A model generated the notes under the pieces. The model was not told the origin of the DNA and made no database searches. It saw only the letters and a program-made list of their open reading frames with translations. Positions 11,651 through 21,390 of a stretch of DNA of 64,000 bases are shown here, piece after piece. The stretch's first letter is position 1; each line of letters begins with the position of its first letter. A program made the position numbers and the translations under genes. The DNA comes from Meandrina meandrites (taxonomy: Eukaryota > Cnidaria > Anthozoa > Scleractinia > Meandrinidae): NCBI GenBank assembly GCA_963693305.1, contig OY855908.1, positions 8,655,001-8,719,000 on the forward strand, written 5' to 3'.

Positions 11651-13118
11651 TTGCCGTTGTTTCGGAGCAAGACATAAACTTGCTTGTCGAAAAAGCCGTA
11701 CCGGAAAACACAAAAAAGTCGACCTCGTACGCAGTAAATGTTTTTGACGGTAAGCTACTCGTAAACGTTTCGTTTAATTGTCAACATAAATAATTACCAT
11801 TGTTGCGAGATTTCTGCACAGTTTCTTCCAGTTTTACAATGACTTAACAGTTCTTGAGTTAAAAATGTGACGAACGTTATAATATCATTACAAAAAGTTA
11901 GGATTTCATCTCAATTTAGAGTGTTTACAATTTTTTTCAGCTTGGCGAAAGGAGAAGGCAATTAGCACGCCATTGCACGAATTTGCAAAAGAAGAGCTCG
12001 TAAACATTTTGCGAAGATTTTACGTCGAAGCTCGCTCATCCGACGGCAAATACTACAGCCGTAACTCAATGAGGGCTATTCGTGCTGGGCTAGAAAGGCA
12101 ATTAAATAAACAAAACTCGAACTTCAGTATCATAACTGACCAAGAATTGAAGCCTGCAAACGATGCTCTTAATGCTCACCTGGTCGAGCTCGCTCGCCAA
12201 GGAAAAATTTCCTCTACAAAGCACAAGGCAGCCATGGTTCCTGAAGACGTTCAAATTCTTTACGACAAGAAGCAGCTTGGGTTGGAAACACCAGAAAGTT
12301 TGCTACAGACCGCATGGTTCAATATCATGCTCCATTTCGGAAAACGCGGTCGAGAAAACCAGAGAGAAATGACGGCAGACGACATTCAAATTCACAAATC
12401 AAGTAGCGATCTGGAGTACATTACTCTTGTTGAAAGGGCCACGAAAAACCACCAAGGGGGCCTGAAAAGCAATGAAAACGAAGCTGCAGCTGTTATGTCA
12501 GAGATGCCAGGCAATCCTCGCTGTCCAGTGATAGCCGTGAAGACCTACTTGTCGAAGCGAAACAAGCAATGTCAAGCGCTTTGGTAGAAGCCGAAAAATC
12601 ACAATGCGATGAAATTCAGTCCTACAGAAGATGTATGGTACTGCAACGCACCGCTTGGAAAACACAAGCTGGAGAATCTTCTGTCTGAGATGTCCAAAAA
12701 AGCAGGACTTGCTACCATCTACACTTCACATTGTTTGCGAGCCACCTCTGTGATGATCCTGAAGGCTTCAGGCCTTGAAAATGCCAGAGTAAAGTCCGTG
12801 ACCGGCCATAAGAGTGACACAGCCGTGGAAAGCTATCATAACCGTCCTACCCTTGAGCAGCAAGTTCAATCTTCAGCGATTGTAAGTGAGTTCGTTGCTG
12901 GCTCAAGTAAAAGCCAAGGTTCAAAAGAAGGCGCTCTGATGGAAATACAGGAAAACCACGCGGCGGTGCCAGCTTCATCTGCTGCCTCGTCCTCCACTCA
13001 GGTCGCCAGCGCATCGTACGTCAGCCATGTGGAGCATTCTGTAATGCCAAGCAGCCAATCCTTTACGGCTGGTCAATTTCACAATTGTATTTTCAATATA
13101 AATTACTGTTCCCACTGA
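11647..13118 (+). pseudogene. Crypton-type tyrosine recombinase (DUF3504/KIAA1958-like), one nonsense codon
   Basis: Exon 1 (open from 11647 to 11749) encodes EQDINLLVEKAVPENTKKST and joins in phase 1 to exon 2 (11941-13118) through a consensus GTAAGC donor and a T-rich acceptor. Exon 2 has a helical N-terminal region, the first catalytic Arg context FGKRGREN (near 12337-12360), the HCLR box (H-x-x-R, near 12730) and TGHKSDTAVESY (His and the nucleophile-position Tyr, near 12805-12834). These are the tyrosine-recombinase residues of Crypton-derived proteins. The frame is broken by a single TAG at 12585-12587 and otherwise continues to the stop at 13118, ending in a Ser/Ala-rich tail. No ATG is visible upstream of exon 1 after an in-frame stop at 11644-11646, so the start is missing or in another exon. 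Element ends were not found. Confidence 0.8.
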
Positions 13119-13514
13119 ACACAAGCTTGTAATTAAACGACCAGCCCAATAAAGAACAAAACATCGCCGCCGACCTTTCCGTTCACGTCAGTTGGATTCA
13201 CAGAAAACGATGTTTAACAGTTTTCACTTCAGTTTGATCTTGTTTTCGAAAGAGTCCCTGTAGCTATATTCATCCGTTGTATTTCTCTTTGTCTTTCACG
13301 GGAAAAATAAAGTCTCCTGTCCGTTCAACTGAAAAAAATTTGCTCGAACTGAAAGACGTCAGATTTTTGAAAGCCAATTAGACTTTGACATGATTGACGT
13401 TGACAGATTAGCAGATCCCGCGCGCGCGACTGTGCGAAAAATATTTGAAGGATAATAAACACAGTAGTCTCCATTTGTCTTCAAAAATATGCACGGATAT
13501 TTGTCCTTGGACAT

Positions 13515-13587
13515 TATCTGTTCCTCGAAGCTCACAGTTTTCCTCGAGCTTCGCTCTCGGAAAACTGTTCGCTTCTCGGAACAGATA
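13515..13587. repeat. Near-perfect 70-nt hairpin inside the nested MITE complex
   Basis: TATCTGTTCC...CACAGTTTTCC pairs with GGAAAACTGTT...GGAACAGATA around a short GC-rich loop (TCGAGCTTCGCTC). The arms include interrupted CTCGAAG/CTTCTCG matches. It lies at the inner edge of the left outer arm. Likely the palindromic tip of an element. Confidence 0.65.
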
Positions 13588-13925
13588 GCTTAAGCAAACT
13601 ACGACGGCAACGGCAACGAGAACGTCACCAAACAAAAGGTTTAATGAGCAGAACAATAGCTCTGCACGTGCGTTTTGAATCTTGGTACATTTCTTGGCCG
13701 TTCTCTGCAAAACAACAACGTGAAATGACCGAGTTCTGCGTATTCTGGACAACGCGAGCCACGACGGTTAATTTTTTCTTTTTCTTTTTGGAGTTGAATG
13801 CGCTCTTCACATATTCAGTTTGGGCCAGTTCTTAAACCGATAGTCGCGATTCTCGAGTAAAATATAAATTCATTTTTCACCAGGCGGCGTCCTCGGCGTC
13901 GCCGTCGTCGTTGCTCCCTAATAAT

Positions 13926-14298
13926 ATTAGGGACCTTACGAAACCACGACGGCGACTGCAACGAGAACGTCACCAAACAAAAGGCTTAATGAGCAGTACA
14001 ATAGCTTAGCACGTGCGTTATCCATCTTGGTACATTTCTCCGTCGCCCTCTGCAAATCAACGACGTGAAATGGCCAAATTTTGCGTAGTCTGGAGAACGT
14101 GAAACACGACAACGAATTTTTCTTGTTTTAAGTTTGATTTTAATAATGCGCTTACATATTCAGCTGGAGATTAGTTCTGACAAAAATAACGCACTAAATA
14201 AATTAGGATAGTTGCGAAAGTGTTAACTAAAATATAAATTCATTTTTCAGTCGCCGTTGTCGTCAGCGTCGCCGTCGTGGCTTCGTAAGGTCCCTAAT
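13926..14298. mobile_element. MITE with ATTAGGGACCTTACGAA ends
   Basis: The inverted ends begin ATTAGGGACCTTACGAA and continue with CCACGACGGCGAC, matched at the right by GTCGCCGTCGTGGCTTCG and GGTCCCTAAT. The interior (CAACGAGAACGTCACCAAAC, then TTAATGAGCAG) is shared at lower identity with the adjacent copy at about 13589-13921, which ends CGTTGCTCCCTAAT. The two are tandem relatives. Confidence 0.75.
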
Positions 14299-14886
14299 GT
14301 CCGCGGACAAATATCCGTGCATATTTTCGCGCCAAATGGAGACTATTGTTTATATATTATTATTTTATTTAGCATGTATGCACATTCTTTCGGTGCTAGA
14401 TGAGTTTTACGTTTAGGCATCCGGTCGTTAATACAGTTTTTGTAAGACTTCCTGGTGACTTCCAAATAGGAAAGTTAAACCGAGTTAAATTTCAATGCCA
14501 ACTTGATTATTCCTTCTTGAACGAAAGTTCCTGTTTATTTGGAAAATTATACGAGACTCTAGTTGAAGTTTCACTGAAACTTTGTCACGTGATTTTAGTG
14601 AGGGAAAACTATAAAAGGACATCGGATGCGATAGCACAGCGTATGTGCCAGGCTCTGTATTTGACGAATTTTTGCTGATCGAAATTTAAAATAAATTTAA
14701 GAAAAAACATTTGGTTCAACAACCCCCATATTTATGACTCTGATCCCTTTCCCGTATATACTATCAATAATATGTGTAGGATACTGATTTTTACACAGTA
14801 TGTAGGAATAGAATTATTCACTGAAGTGGAGGTAAAGAAATTTCATTCAGGTGAAGTACCCGGTCAGAAAGAACCCAGTCAGGAAG

Positions 14887-15399
14887 AGGAGTGGCGAATG
14901 GCCTTTCAAAAATGTTGAGTCTCGGCAAATTTACGCCGAGTCTCGGAATCTCGGCGCTTAAAAATAGAGTCTCGGAATCTCGGATTTCTGGAAAGATGAC
15001 GGTCTCGGAGTCTCGGATTTTAAAAATTTGCATCTCAAAATCTCGCCAATGGGAATTCAATTTTTTTTTCCGCAAGCTTATCCGAAACGAGAAATTAAGA
15101 AATTTACCCCTGCCAGAATCTGCATTTACAATTGTTATGTAAAATATATATAGGAAACCGTAATGTCCACTTTATAGAGGAAATCGTGTCATGATAATAG
15201 TACATGGGTACCCAACGACAATCGTTTGGGAATTGAACTGTTTCTCGTATTTTCTGATCAGGTGCATCTCGGGCTCGGATTTTTGTAGCGCTAAGTCTCG
15301 GGCTCGGATTTTACAAACAAATTCAAGTCTCGGGCTCGGATTTTTAAACTAGGGTCTCGGCGTCTCGGCAAGGCTCGGATTTTACCATTCGCCACCCCT
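14887..15399. mobile_element. Non-autonomous element rich in GTCTCGG repeats, 6-bp target duplication
   Basis: Ends are inverted: AGGAGTGGCGAATGG at 14887 and the complement of AGGGGTGGCGAATGG at the right. AGGAAG flanks both sides (14881-14886 and 15400-15405). Inside, many short copies of GTCTCGGAATCTCGG or GTCTCGGGCTCGGATTTT occur near both ends with a plainer centre. The subterminal repeats and GGGTGGCGAAT-type ends suggest a hAT-like element. No transposase. Confidence 0.78.
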
Positions 15400-15839
15400 A
15401 GGAAGCGTTAATGAGATTAACTTTGACAACTGTTTTGCTCAACAGTAATTCCAAAACCCATGTCGCAATCCATTTCTATCTTCTTCACTTTTCGTCATCC
15501 GTACCTTCTTTGGTATTTGCTGTGTTATTGAAGTGTTCCTTCACTGTTTTTAAGCGGTTATTTTTATATTTCACCGAATTTTATGGCCATTTTCCATTCT
15601 TAAATTTGGCTAAAATCCGTGGCACAGCTCCTTTAAGGAGGCTGCCAACAGTTTCCAGTACTTTTAAGCTCTTATACTTTAATCGGACAATACTACAAGT
15701 CTTTATCAGTTGCTGCTACAATAATGATATTAACCAAATGTGCAATCATTGTTGAACAAGTTGTGGTCACTTACATGGCATCATTGGTTACCATAGCAAC
15801 AGTTTAACCTGTTAAAACACGATTAAAAACACAAACAGC

Positions 15840-17325
15840 GGTAATAAACATTGTGAAAAATCGCATTTTACTAACTTGACGTTTCGTATGCTATGCAACA
15901 TACATTTTCAAAAGCATGACCGTTACAAAATTTTAACGACTATTATATATTGTATGAAAAGGGTCTGGAACCTAGACTGAGACAATTGATCTACAGCAGT
16001 AACTTAATATTGTATTATCGCTTAGGTTAATAGAGCAACAACCTCTCACTGCCAACGTTGGCATTTAATGAGGGTTGTATCTCTTGGATGAATAAGGTCT
16101 CTTTAATTTTACGATGGAGGTCAGTTTTGCCGGACGCTAGAATGTCAAAATGATCCTATTTGATGTTGTGGCCCGTGGTAATGATATGATCAGCGATAGC
16201 TGATAGATGATCGCTTTTAGTGAGGGCCTTAAAATGTTCAGTTTTCCTGTCATGAAGTCGTCGTTTTGTTTTTCCAATATAAACATCATTGCAGTCCCAG
16301 CAGCCAGCTTTGTAAATGACCTTAGATCGCTGAGAACGATTAAGGCGGTCTTTGTACGGAAAGAAGGATTTGATGCGGCGTGTGTTCTGAAAGATGATCT
16401 TGAGGTTGACGAAAGAATAGAAGTTGGATACACAAGATTTCAGACGTTTGGTGATTTGGATGTTGGGGAGACCTAAATAGGGTAACAGGATTATGACATC
16501 TTTTTTAGGGACTGTCGCAACAGGGGTGTCTGGTTTGTTTCTATGTCTGTTCAAAACATCGTTGACGTTGTATGTGATAATGCCTTGAGGGTAACCATTT
16601 TGTAGCAAAAGCTTCCTGAGATCTTGAATAGCGGAATGTAATAGTGAGGCAGAGGAACAGATTCGGAAACAACGATAGGTGAGTGTGCGGATGAGATTAA
16701 TTTTGTATTTGCGAGGTGTGAATGAATCCCACTTGCCTGGGGGGGTTACTTGGGCCAATCTTTGCTGGGTATGTGCCGCTAGCCTCTCAGAACCCCTACC
16801 CCATTATAGTCATATTCTATGGCCAATTATAGACCCCATCTTAGTCACTTTTGGGTAAATGTAATTTTCATGACCCCAACTTAGTCACTTAATGGGAGCC
16901 GTTTGTTAAATATTAAACAACAGCAATGAATACGGTAACTTTTTCTTTTTGGCGAATCTTTCCGTTTATAAATCACAACTTGCCAGAATTTTCTTACCCT
17001 CAAAATCCTAGAAAAGTGTGACCCCATTCTAGTCACCCTATAAAAAGTGCTTGAAAAAGCGGCCCCATTATAGTCAGTCCTGTCGTGAAAATGCGACCCC
17101 ATCCAGCGGCACATCCCCATTAGCCCATTTATAGAAAGTGCCCCCCCCCCCGGGCCCACTTGGTGTAGAATGTCTTTTTTCCGGTAGACAGAGGTCATGA
17201 AACTGTTGTCGGGGCAACGTTTGACAAGAATGTCTAAAAAAGGAATCTCATTGTCCTGTTCAAATTCAATATTGAACTTGATACTGTTGTGTCTACTGTT
17301 AAGATATCGTAAAAACTCATTAGCA
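15840..17325 (-). pseudogene. Penelope-like retroelement (RT C-terminus + GIY-YIG), 5'-truncated and interrupted
   Basis: On the minus strand, 17325-17160 encodes RT palm/thumb sequence (EIPFLDILVKRCPD, SFMTSVYRK). After an insertion, 16734-16156 continues WDSFTPRKYKINLIRTLTYR through the linker to a GIY-YIG endonuclease (CWDCNDVYIGKTKRRLHDRK, then EHF and HITTTGH). The frame stops at 16156, although similarity to the usual tail continues to about 16030 in the same frame (FDILASGKTDLHRKIKE). A run of six A near 17180 adds one base relative to the expected reading, a frameshift. The 5' two thirds of the polymerase are absent. 3' flanking sequence to about 15840 contains the GACGTTTCG motif often seen in such tails. 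Confidence 0.85.
16736..17154. mobile_element. MITE inserted into the Penelope-like element, 8-bp target duplication
   Basis: CCCACTTG is present on both sides (16728-16735 and 17155-17162) and occurs once in the uninterrupted reading of the host frame (YTKWDSF context). The ends are G/C-run inverted repeats (CCTGGGGGGG... and ...CCCCCCGGG). The interior has repeats of CCCCATTATAGTCA and CCCCATCTTAGTCAC in one half and a matching run in the other. The 8-bp duplication fits a hAT-type element. Confidence 0.8.
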
Positions 17326-17329
17326 GTGT

Positions 17330-19068
17330 ATATGCTTATAACTCAAAACTGAGCTCGATGACCCACATCTTTTATTATTGAGTAATGATCAGCATGTTAA
17401 AATACAACTTTTTGTAAAGTGAAAAAAAATCTCTGGAGCGGTTTTAGAGCCATCTTAAATTAATATGTATAATTTTTGAACAGCATTTTGAAAATTAAAA
17501 GCTAGGATTTTATTCAACAAAGCAAGCCATTGCCAATGGATGCACCGTCAGTTCAAAGTCCGCCTTCCATTTCACGGAGTTTAGATAGAAGTTTTATTTA
17601 TTCACGAAAGCTGTTTAAAACTGGTATGGCTATGGACGGGTAGGAAATTAGGAAGTGGTCTAAAACTTGAAACCGTCGGGTCGACGTTCGTGTTACTTGG
17701 AGGAAAATCACAAAGAAAACCATTGATTATGGTTTGTTCACATCTCAGAGAGTGAATTTATGCCTTTATAATTCTAGCATAGTTTAAATAAAATCTTAGA
17801 AACCTCTCGTGATACTGCCCCTTTAAATGTACGATAAATGACACCATTCTGGATAAGAAACCTATTCTGTTTATTTTGCATTTTTGCAAGTAGAATTGTC
17901 ATACCACTGATACGTACTAGCGCCATTTTGAAATTACATGGGGATCATTTTTGGGTAAGCGGAAAAATGTGGCGATCGTTTGGGCCGGTTCAGGATCATT
18001 TCCAGGTCAATATTTAGGGATCATTTCGAGGGCTGCAAAACTTCTTTCAACGCCATTTTATGAAATGACCTAAATTATAGTGAAACAAAATTGACATACA
18101 GTGTCGTTGACGCGTGCATGTTAAATCTGAAAACAGAATGTGTTTCGGAACTTGATTCGGGCAACAAAACTTTGTTTTCAACTGAAGCAAAAACAAACTT
18201 AAACTCAATTCGACTGCAGACATTTGCATATATTATAACCTCAGCTCCTTCCTCGTGTCGTACGATTTCTTGTTTTGAAAAGATGTAACGAGCTTAAGCG
18301 ATTTTATCCTTTTCTTTAAATTTTTATAGAAAACTTAGCTAAAATCTCGAACTTAGTTATAATGACAGCAGAAGTCAATGGGACTAGTTATAAAATGCTA
18401 TAATTTAACAACAGCAAACAAAGACGGAAGATTATAATTAGTTGCTTACCTTTGTAAGTGAAAATAAATCACTTTAATTTAATTTTTATACCAGATCCTA
18501 AGGGAATGAGTTTTCCTGTCATGTCCTTGTATATTTGGATTTTTATTTGACCAGACCACGGTCCCTTTCACTACACCCTTGTGATGCGCCATTTCAGGTG
18601 GTATTTGGCAATGCTTACCTCGGCCTCTCCATTAAATTCCTTTAGCGATCTCTGTGATATTGACAAATTAATATATAGATTTAGGCAGGCCTAAAAGCGG
18701 AGCTCCCATTTATTATTGTTTGCTTGAGTCTATTACAGTGTTAGGTATAAAATAAATAAATTTTTAATCGCTTATGGTTAAACTTTTAAGTTTAAAATAT
18801 CTTACATAAAAGACCTCTCATGGTTTTGTTGACGAAGGCGATGTCAACATATTTCGAGGTTAAACCTTTTGACTTTCATTGCCTGTGACAGGTTCTAAAA
18901 TTGAAATTGACGAGTGCACTTTATTGGGTTCCTCATGTACGCATGTAGGCGCACACAACATGTCTTAGTAAAACTTTTTACAACGTTTACTGTACACTAA
19001 TTAATACACCTTTATGAATTATTCAATGTAGAAAGGACCTTGATCTTGTTTTGATTTACTACAAGACA
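17330..19068. other. Intergenic, no gene recognised
   Basis: AT-rich sequence with only short open frames of low complexity. I see no conserved domain, RNA gene or clear repeat boundaries, only scattered GGGATCATTT motifs near 17940-18030. Confidence 0.5.
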
Positions 19069-19073
19069 GTTAC

Positions 19074-19394
19074 TGTATCGTCATTGATTATAATTTCTTA
19101 ATTACGCGCGCATAACACGTGACAAATGATAATTGCCTAGTTACTGTATTACTGATTGACACAGAAACAACTGTGATAAGACAACATCTGAAGGCCATCG
19201 GGTAAATATTCTTTCGTATTTCGTTCTATTATCTGAAGACCATAAATAGAAAGTTTGTATTACTTTGCAGATTTCGAACTACATACTATATACTACATTG
19301 TGATTTATCATTACTACGCTTCTATGGCTTCTGCCACTAAACAGAATAAAGTTTGAAACCGATAGCCTGCTGAATATTGGTATACACCGATACA
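19074..19394 (+). repeat. 5' LTR of the BEL/Pao-like element
   Basis: TG...CA-bounded repeat identical but for a few bases to 21065-21385. Preceded by target duplication GTTAC. Confidence 0.92.
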
Positions 19395-19421
19395 TTCGAA
19401 ATCCGAGAGAATCCTCTAGCA

Positions 19422-21091
19422 ATGGCGGAAGAAGCGAAGAAAGAAGAAGCGAAGAGAATTCGAACCTCTGCCAAGTCAAGGTTCACAAGGAAAAGAAATG
19501 AATTCTTGAAGTCCGTCGAGGAAAATATAGAAGCAGTTAAAAGAACCTTTGCGGACTTACACGAGGCTTGGAATATCGTCGAAGGTAAGCATGATATTTA
19601 CATGATACACTTAACCGAAGACGAAATAGAGCAGAACGAAGCATGGATAAACGAATTACAAGAACTGTACGAAGAAGCCGCGACAACTCGTGGATACGGA
19701 ATCGACAAGATAACCCCATTCCGGCAGTCAACATAAAGGGTATCTCTAAACTATTCAAAGACGTATACGAGGACGAACTAATAAGGCCCACCGGAGAGGT
19801 TGATACCTTAATAGGCTATGAATACGCAGATTTCCACCCCTTAAAGGAACAAAGTTCTGGACATCTACTTTTGTTAAGAAATCGGTTCGGACGATGCGTA
19901 GGTGGAAAACACCCAGTTCTCGAAGGAATCAACGAAAAGCCCCTCATTGGAACCATACACGCCCATCATGTCAAGATGGCAAGAATCGAAGACTTCTACA
20001 ACATGGAGAATCTCGGGATACAGTGTACACCTCGCTGCGGTGGATGCAAGTGCGGTAAATGCTCACTCGGTAGCAACGCCTACACAATCAAGGAAGAAAA
20101 GGAATTAGCATTAATTGAGAAACATCTGAGCCATGACGCAAAGCAAAAATTCTGGACGGCAGAATACCCTTGAATCAGAGACCCTTTTGATCTCCCAGAC
20201 AACAGAAGAGCAGCATTTGGCATGCTGATATCAACTGAGAAACGACTTTCTAAAAACGAGAAACACGCTGAAATCTATCAACAACAGATACAGGACATGA
20301 TAGATAGAGATGTAGCACGCAAACTAACACAAGAAGAATTGCGGAAATACAAGGGACCTGCTCACTACATCTCACATCATGAAGTGCTTAAGCCAGACTC
20401 CAAATCTACACCAGTAAGAATTGTCTTCAACAGCAGTGCCAACTATATGGGCCATGTTCTTAACGAATACTGGGCTAAGGGACCCGACCTTTTAAACAGT
20501 CTGCTAGGAATACTCATCAGATTTAGAGAGAATGAAACAGCATTCATCGGCGACATCAAGAAAATGTATCACACAGCCAGAACGGGAGTGATCGAACAAC
20601 ACACACACCGTTTCCTGTGGAGGGATATGGATGTAACTAGAGAACCTGACACGTACGTTATTCAAAGAGTTTCCTTTGGAGATAAACCTTCTGGAACCAT
20701 AGCAACTGTAGCATTACGAAAGACAGCAGAGATGGCTAAAGAAAAATACCCGAAAGCATCTGATCTACTCATAAACAATACATACATGGATGACATCATT
20801 AATAGCTCACGAATGAGATGGAAAAAGCTCACGAATGAGATGGAAACCGGAGACAAGCGACAGACGGAAATACGTCTGCGTTCGCAGGCTAGGAGAACCA
20901 GTGCTGAAATACAGCCGAAGAGGCTACGTCACAATCGAGAGACCGGTTGACAAGCTGGTCGTTCTGTTACCCAATGAGGAAGATAAACTATCTGAAAAAC
21001 TATTCGAGAAACACTATGTTACTATAACAATACTAATTCAACTCGCATTTTTTGGCGGGGGGAGTGTATCGTCATTGATTATAATTTCTTA
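19422..21091 (+). pseudogene. Degenerate gag-pol of the BEL/Pao-like element
   Basis: Starts at ATG 19422 (MAEEAKKEEAKRIRTSAKSR), a charged coiled-coil-like gag N-terminus. The frame shifts near 19650-19730. The next frame has FHPLKEQSSGHLLLLRNRFG, then CTPRCGGCKCGKC, and runs to TGA at 20171-20173, where the expected residue is Trp (YP-stop-IRDPF). It resumes through RT sequence: PVRIVFNSSANYMG, GDIKKMYHTA, YMDDII (near 20785-20802). After a short direct duplication (AGCTCACGAATGAGATGGAA, near 20804-20843) the sequence jumps to an integrase C-terminal tail (RRGYVTIERPVDKLVVLLP) in another frame. It cannot make a functional polyprotein. Confidence 0.82.
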
Positions 21092-21385
21092 ATTACGCGC
21101 GCATAACACGTGACAAATGATAATTGCCTAATTACTGTATTGCTGATTGACACAGAAACAACTGTGATAAGACAACATCTGAAGGCCATCGGGTAAATAT
21201 TCTTTCGTATTTCGTTCTATTATCTGAAGACCATAAATAGAAAGTTTGTATTACTTTGCAGATTTCGAACTACATACTATATACTACATTGTGATTTATC
21301 ATTACTACGCTTCTATGGCTTCTGCCGCTAAACAGAATAAAGTTTGAAACCGATAGCCTGCTGAATATTGGTATACACCGATACA
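21065..21385 (+). repeat. 3' LTR of the BEL/Pao-like element
   Basis: Matches 19074-19394. Followed by the target duplication GTTAC (21386-21390). Confidence 0.92.
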
Positions 21386-21390
21386 GTTAC

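Larger units (their letters stand above)
13453..14353. mobile_element. Nested MITE complex with outer inverted arms
   Basis: Outer arms of about 60 bp pair across the region: AGTCTCCATTTG and GCACGGATATTTGTCC (13460-13510) against the complements GGACAAATATCCGTGC and CAAATGGAGACT (14300-14345). Between them lie a hairpin (13515-13587) and two related inner MITEs (about 13589-13921 and 13926-14298). The simplest reading is an older element split by later insertions. Confidence 0.65.
19074..21385 (+). mobile_element. Compact BEL/Pao-like LTR retrotransposon with internal deletion
   Basis: Two 321-bp LTRs (19074-19394 and 21065-21385), each starting TGTATCG and ending CGATACA, are flanked by the 5-bp target duplication GTTAC (19069-19073 and 21386-21390). 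A purine tract GGCGGGGGGAG directly precedes the 3' LTR. I counted only about three differences between the LTRs, so insertion was recent. The 1.67-kb interior is far short of a full element: a gag-like start, part of pol including the RT YMDD box, then a jump to the end of the integrase region. Protease, RNase H and most of the integrase are missing. Confidence 0.9.
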
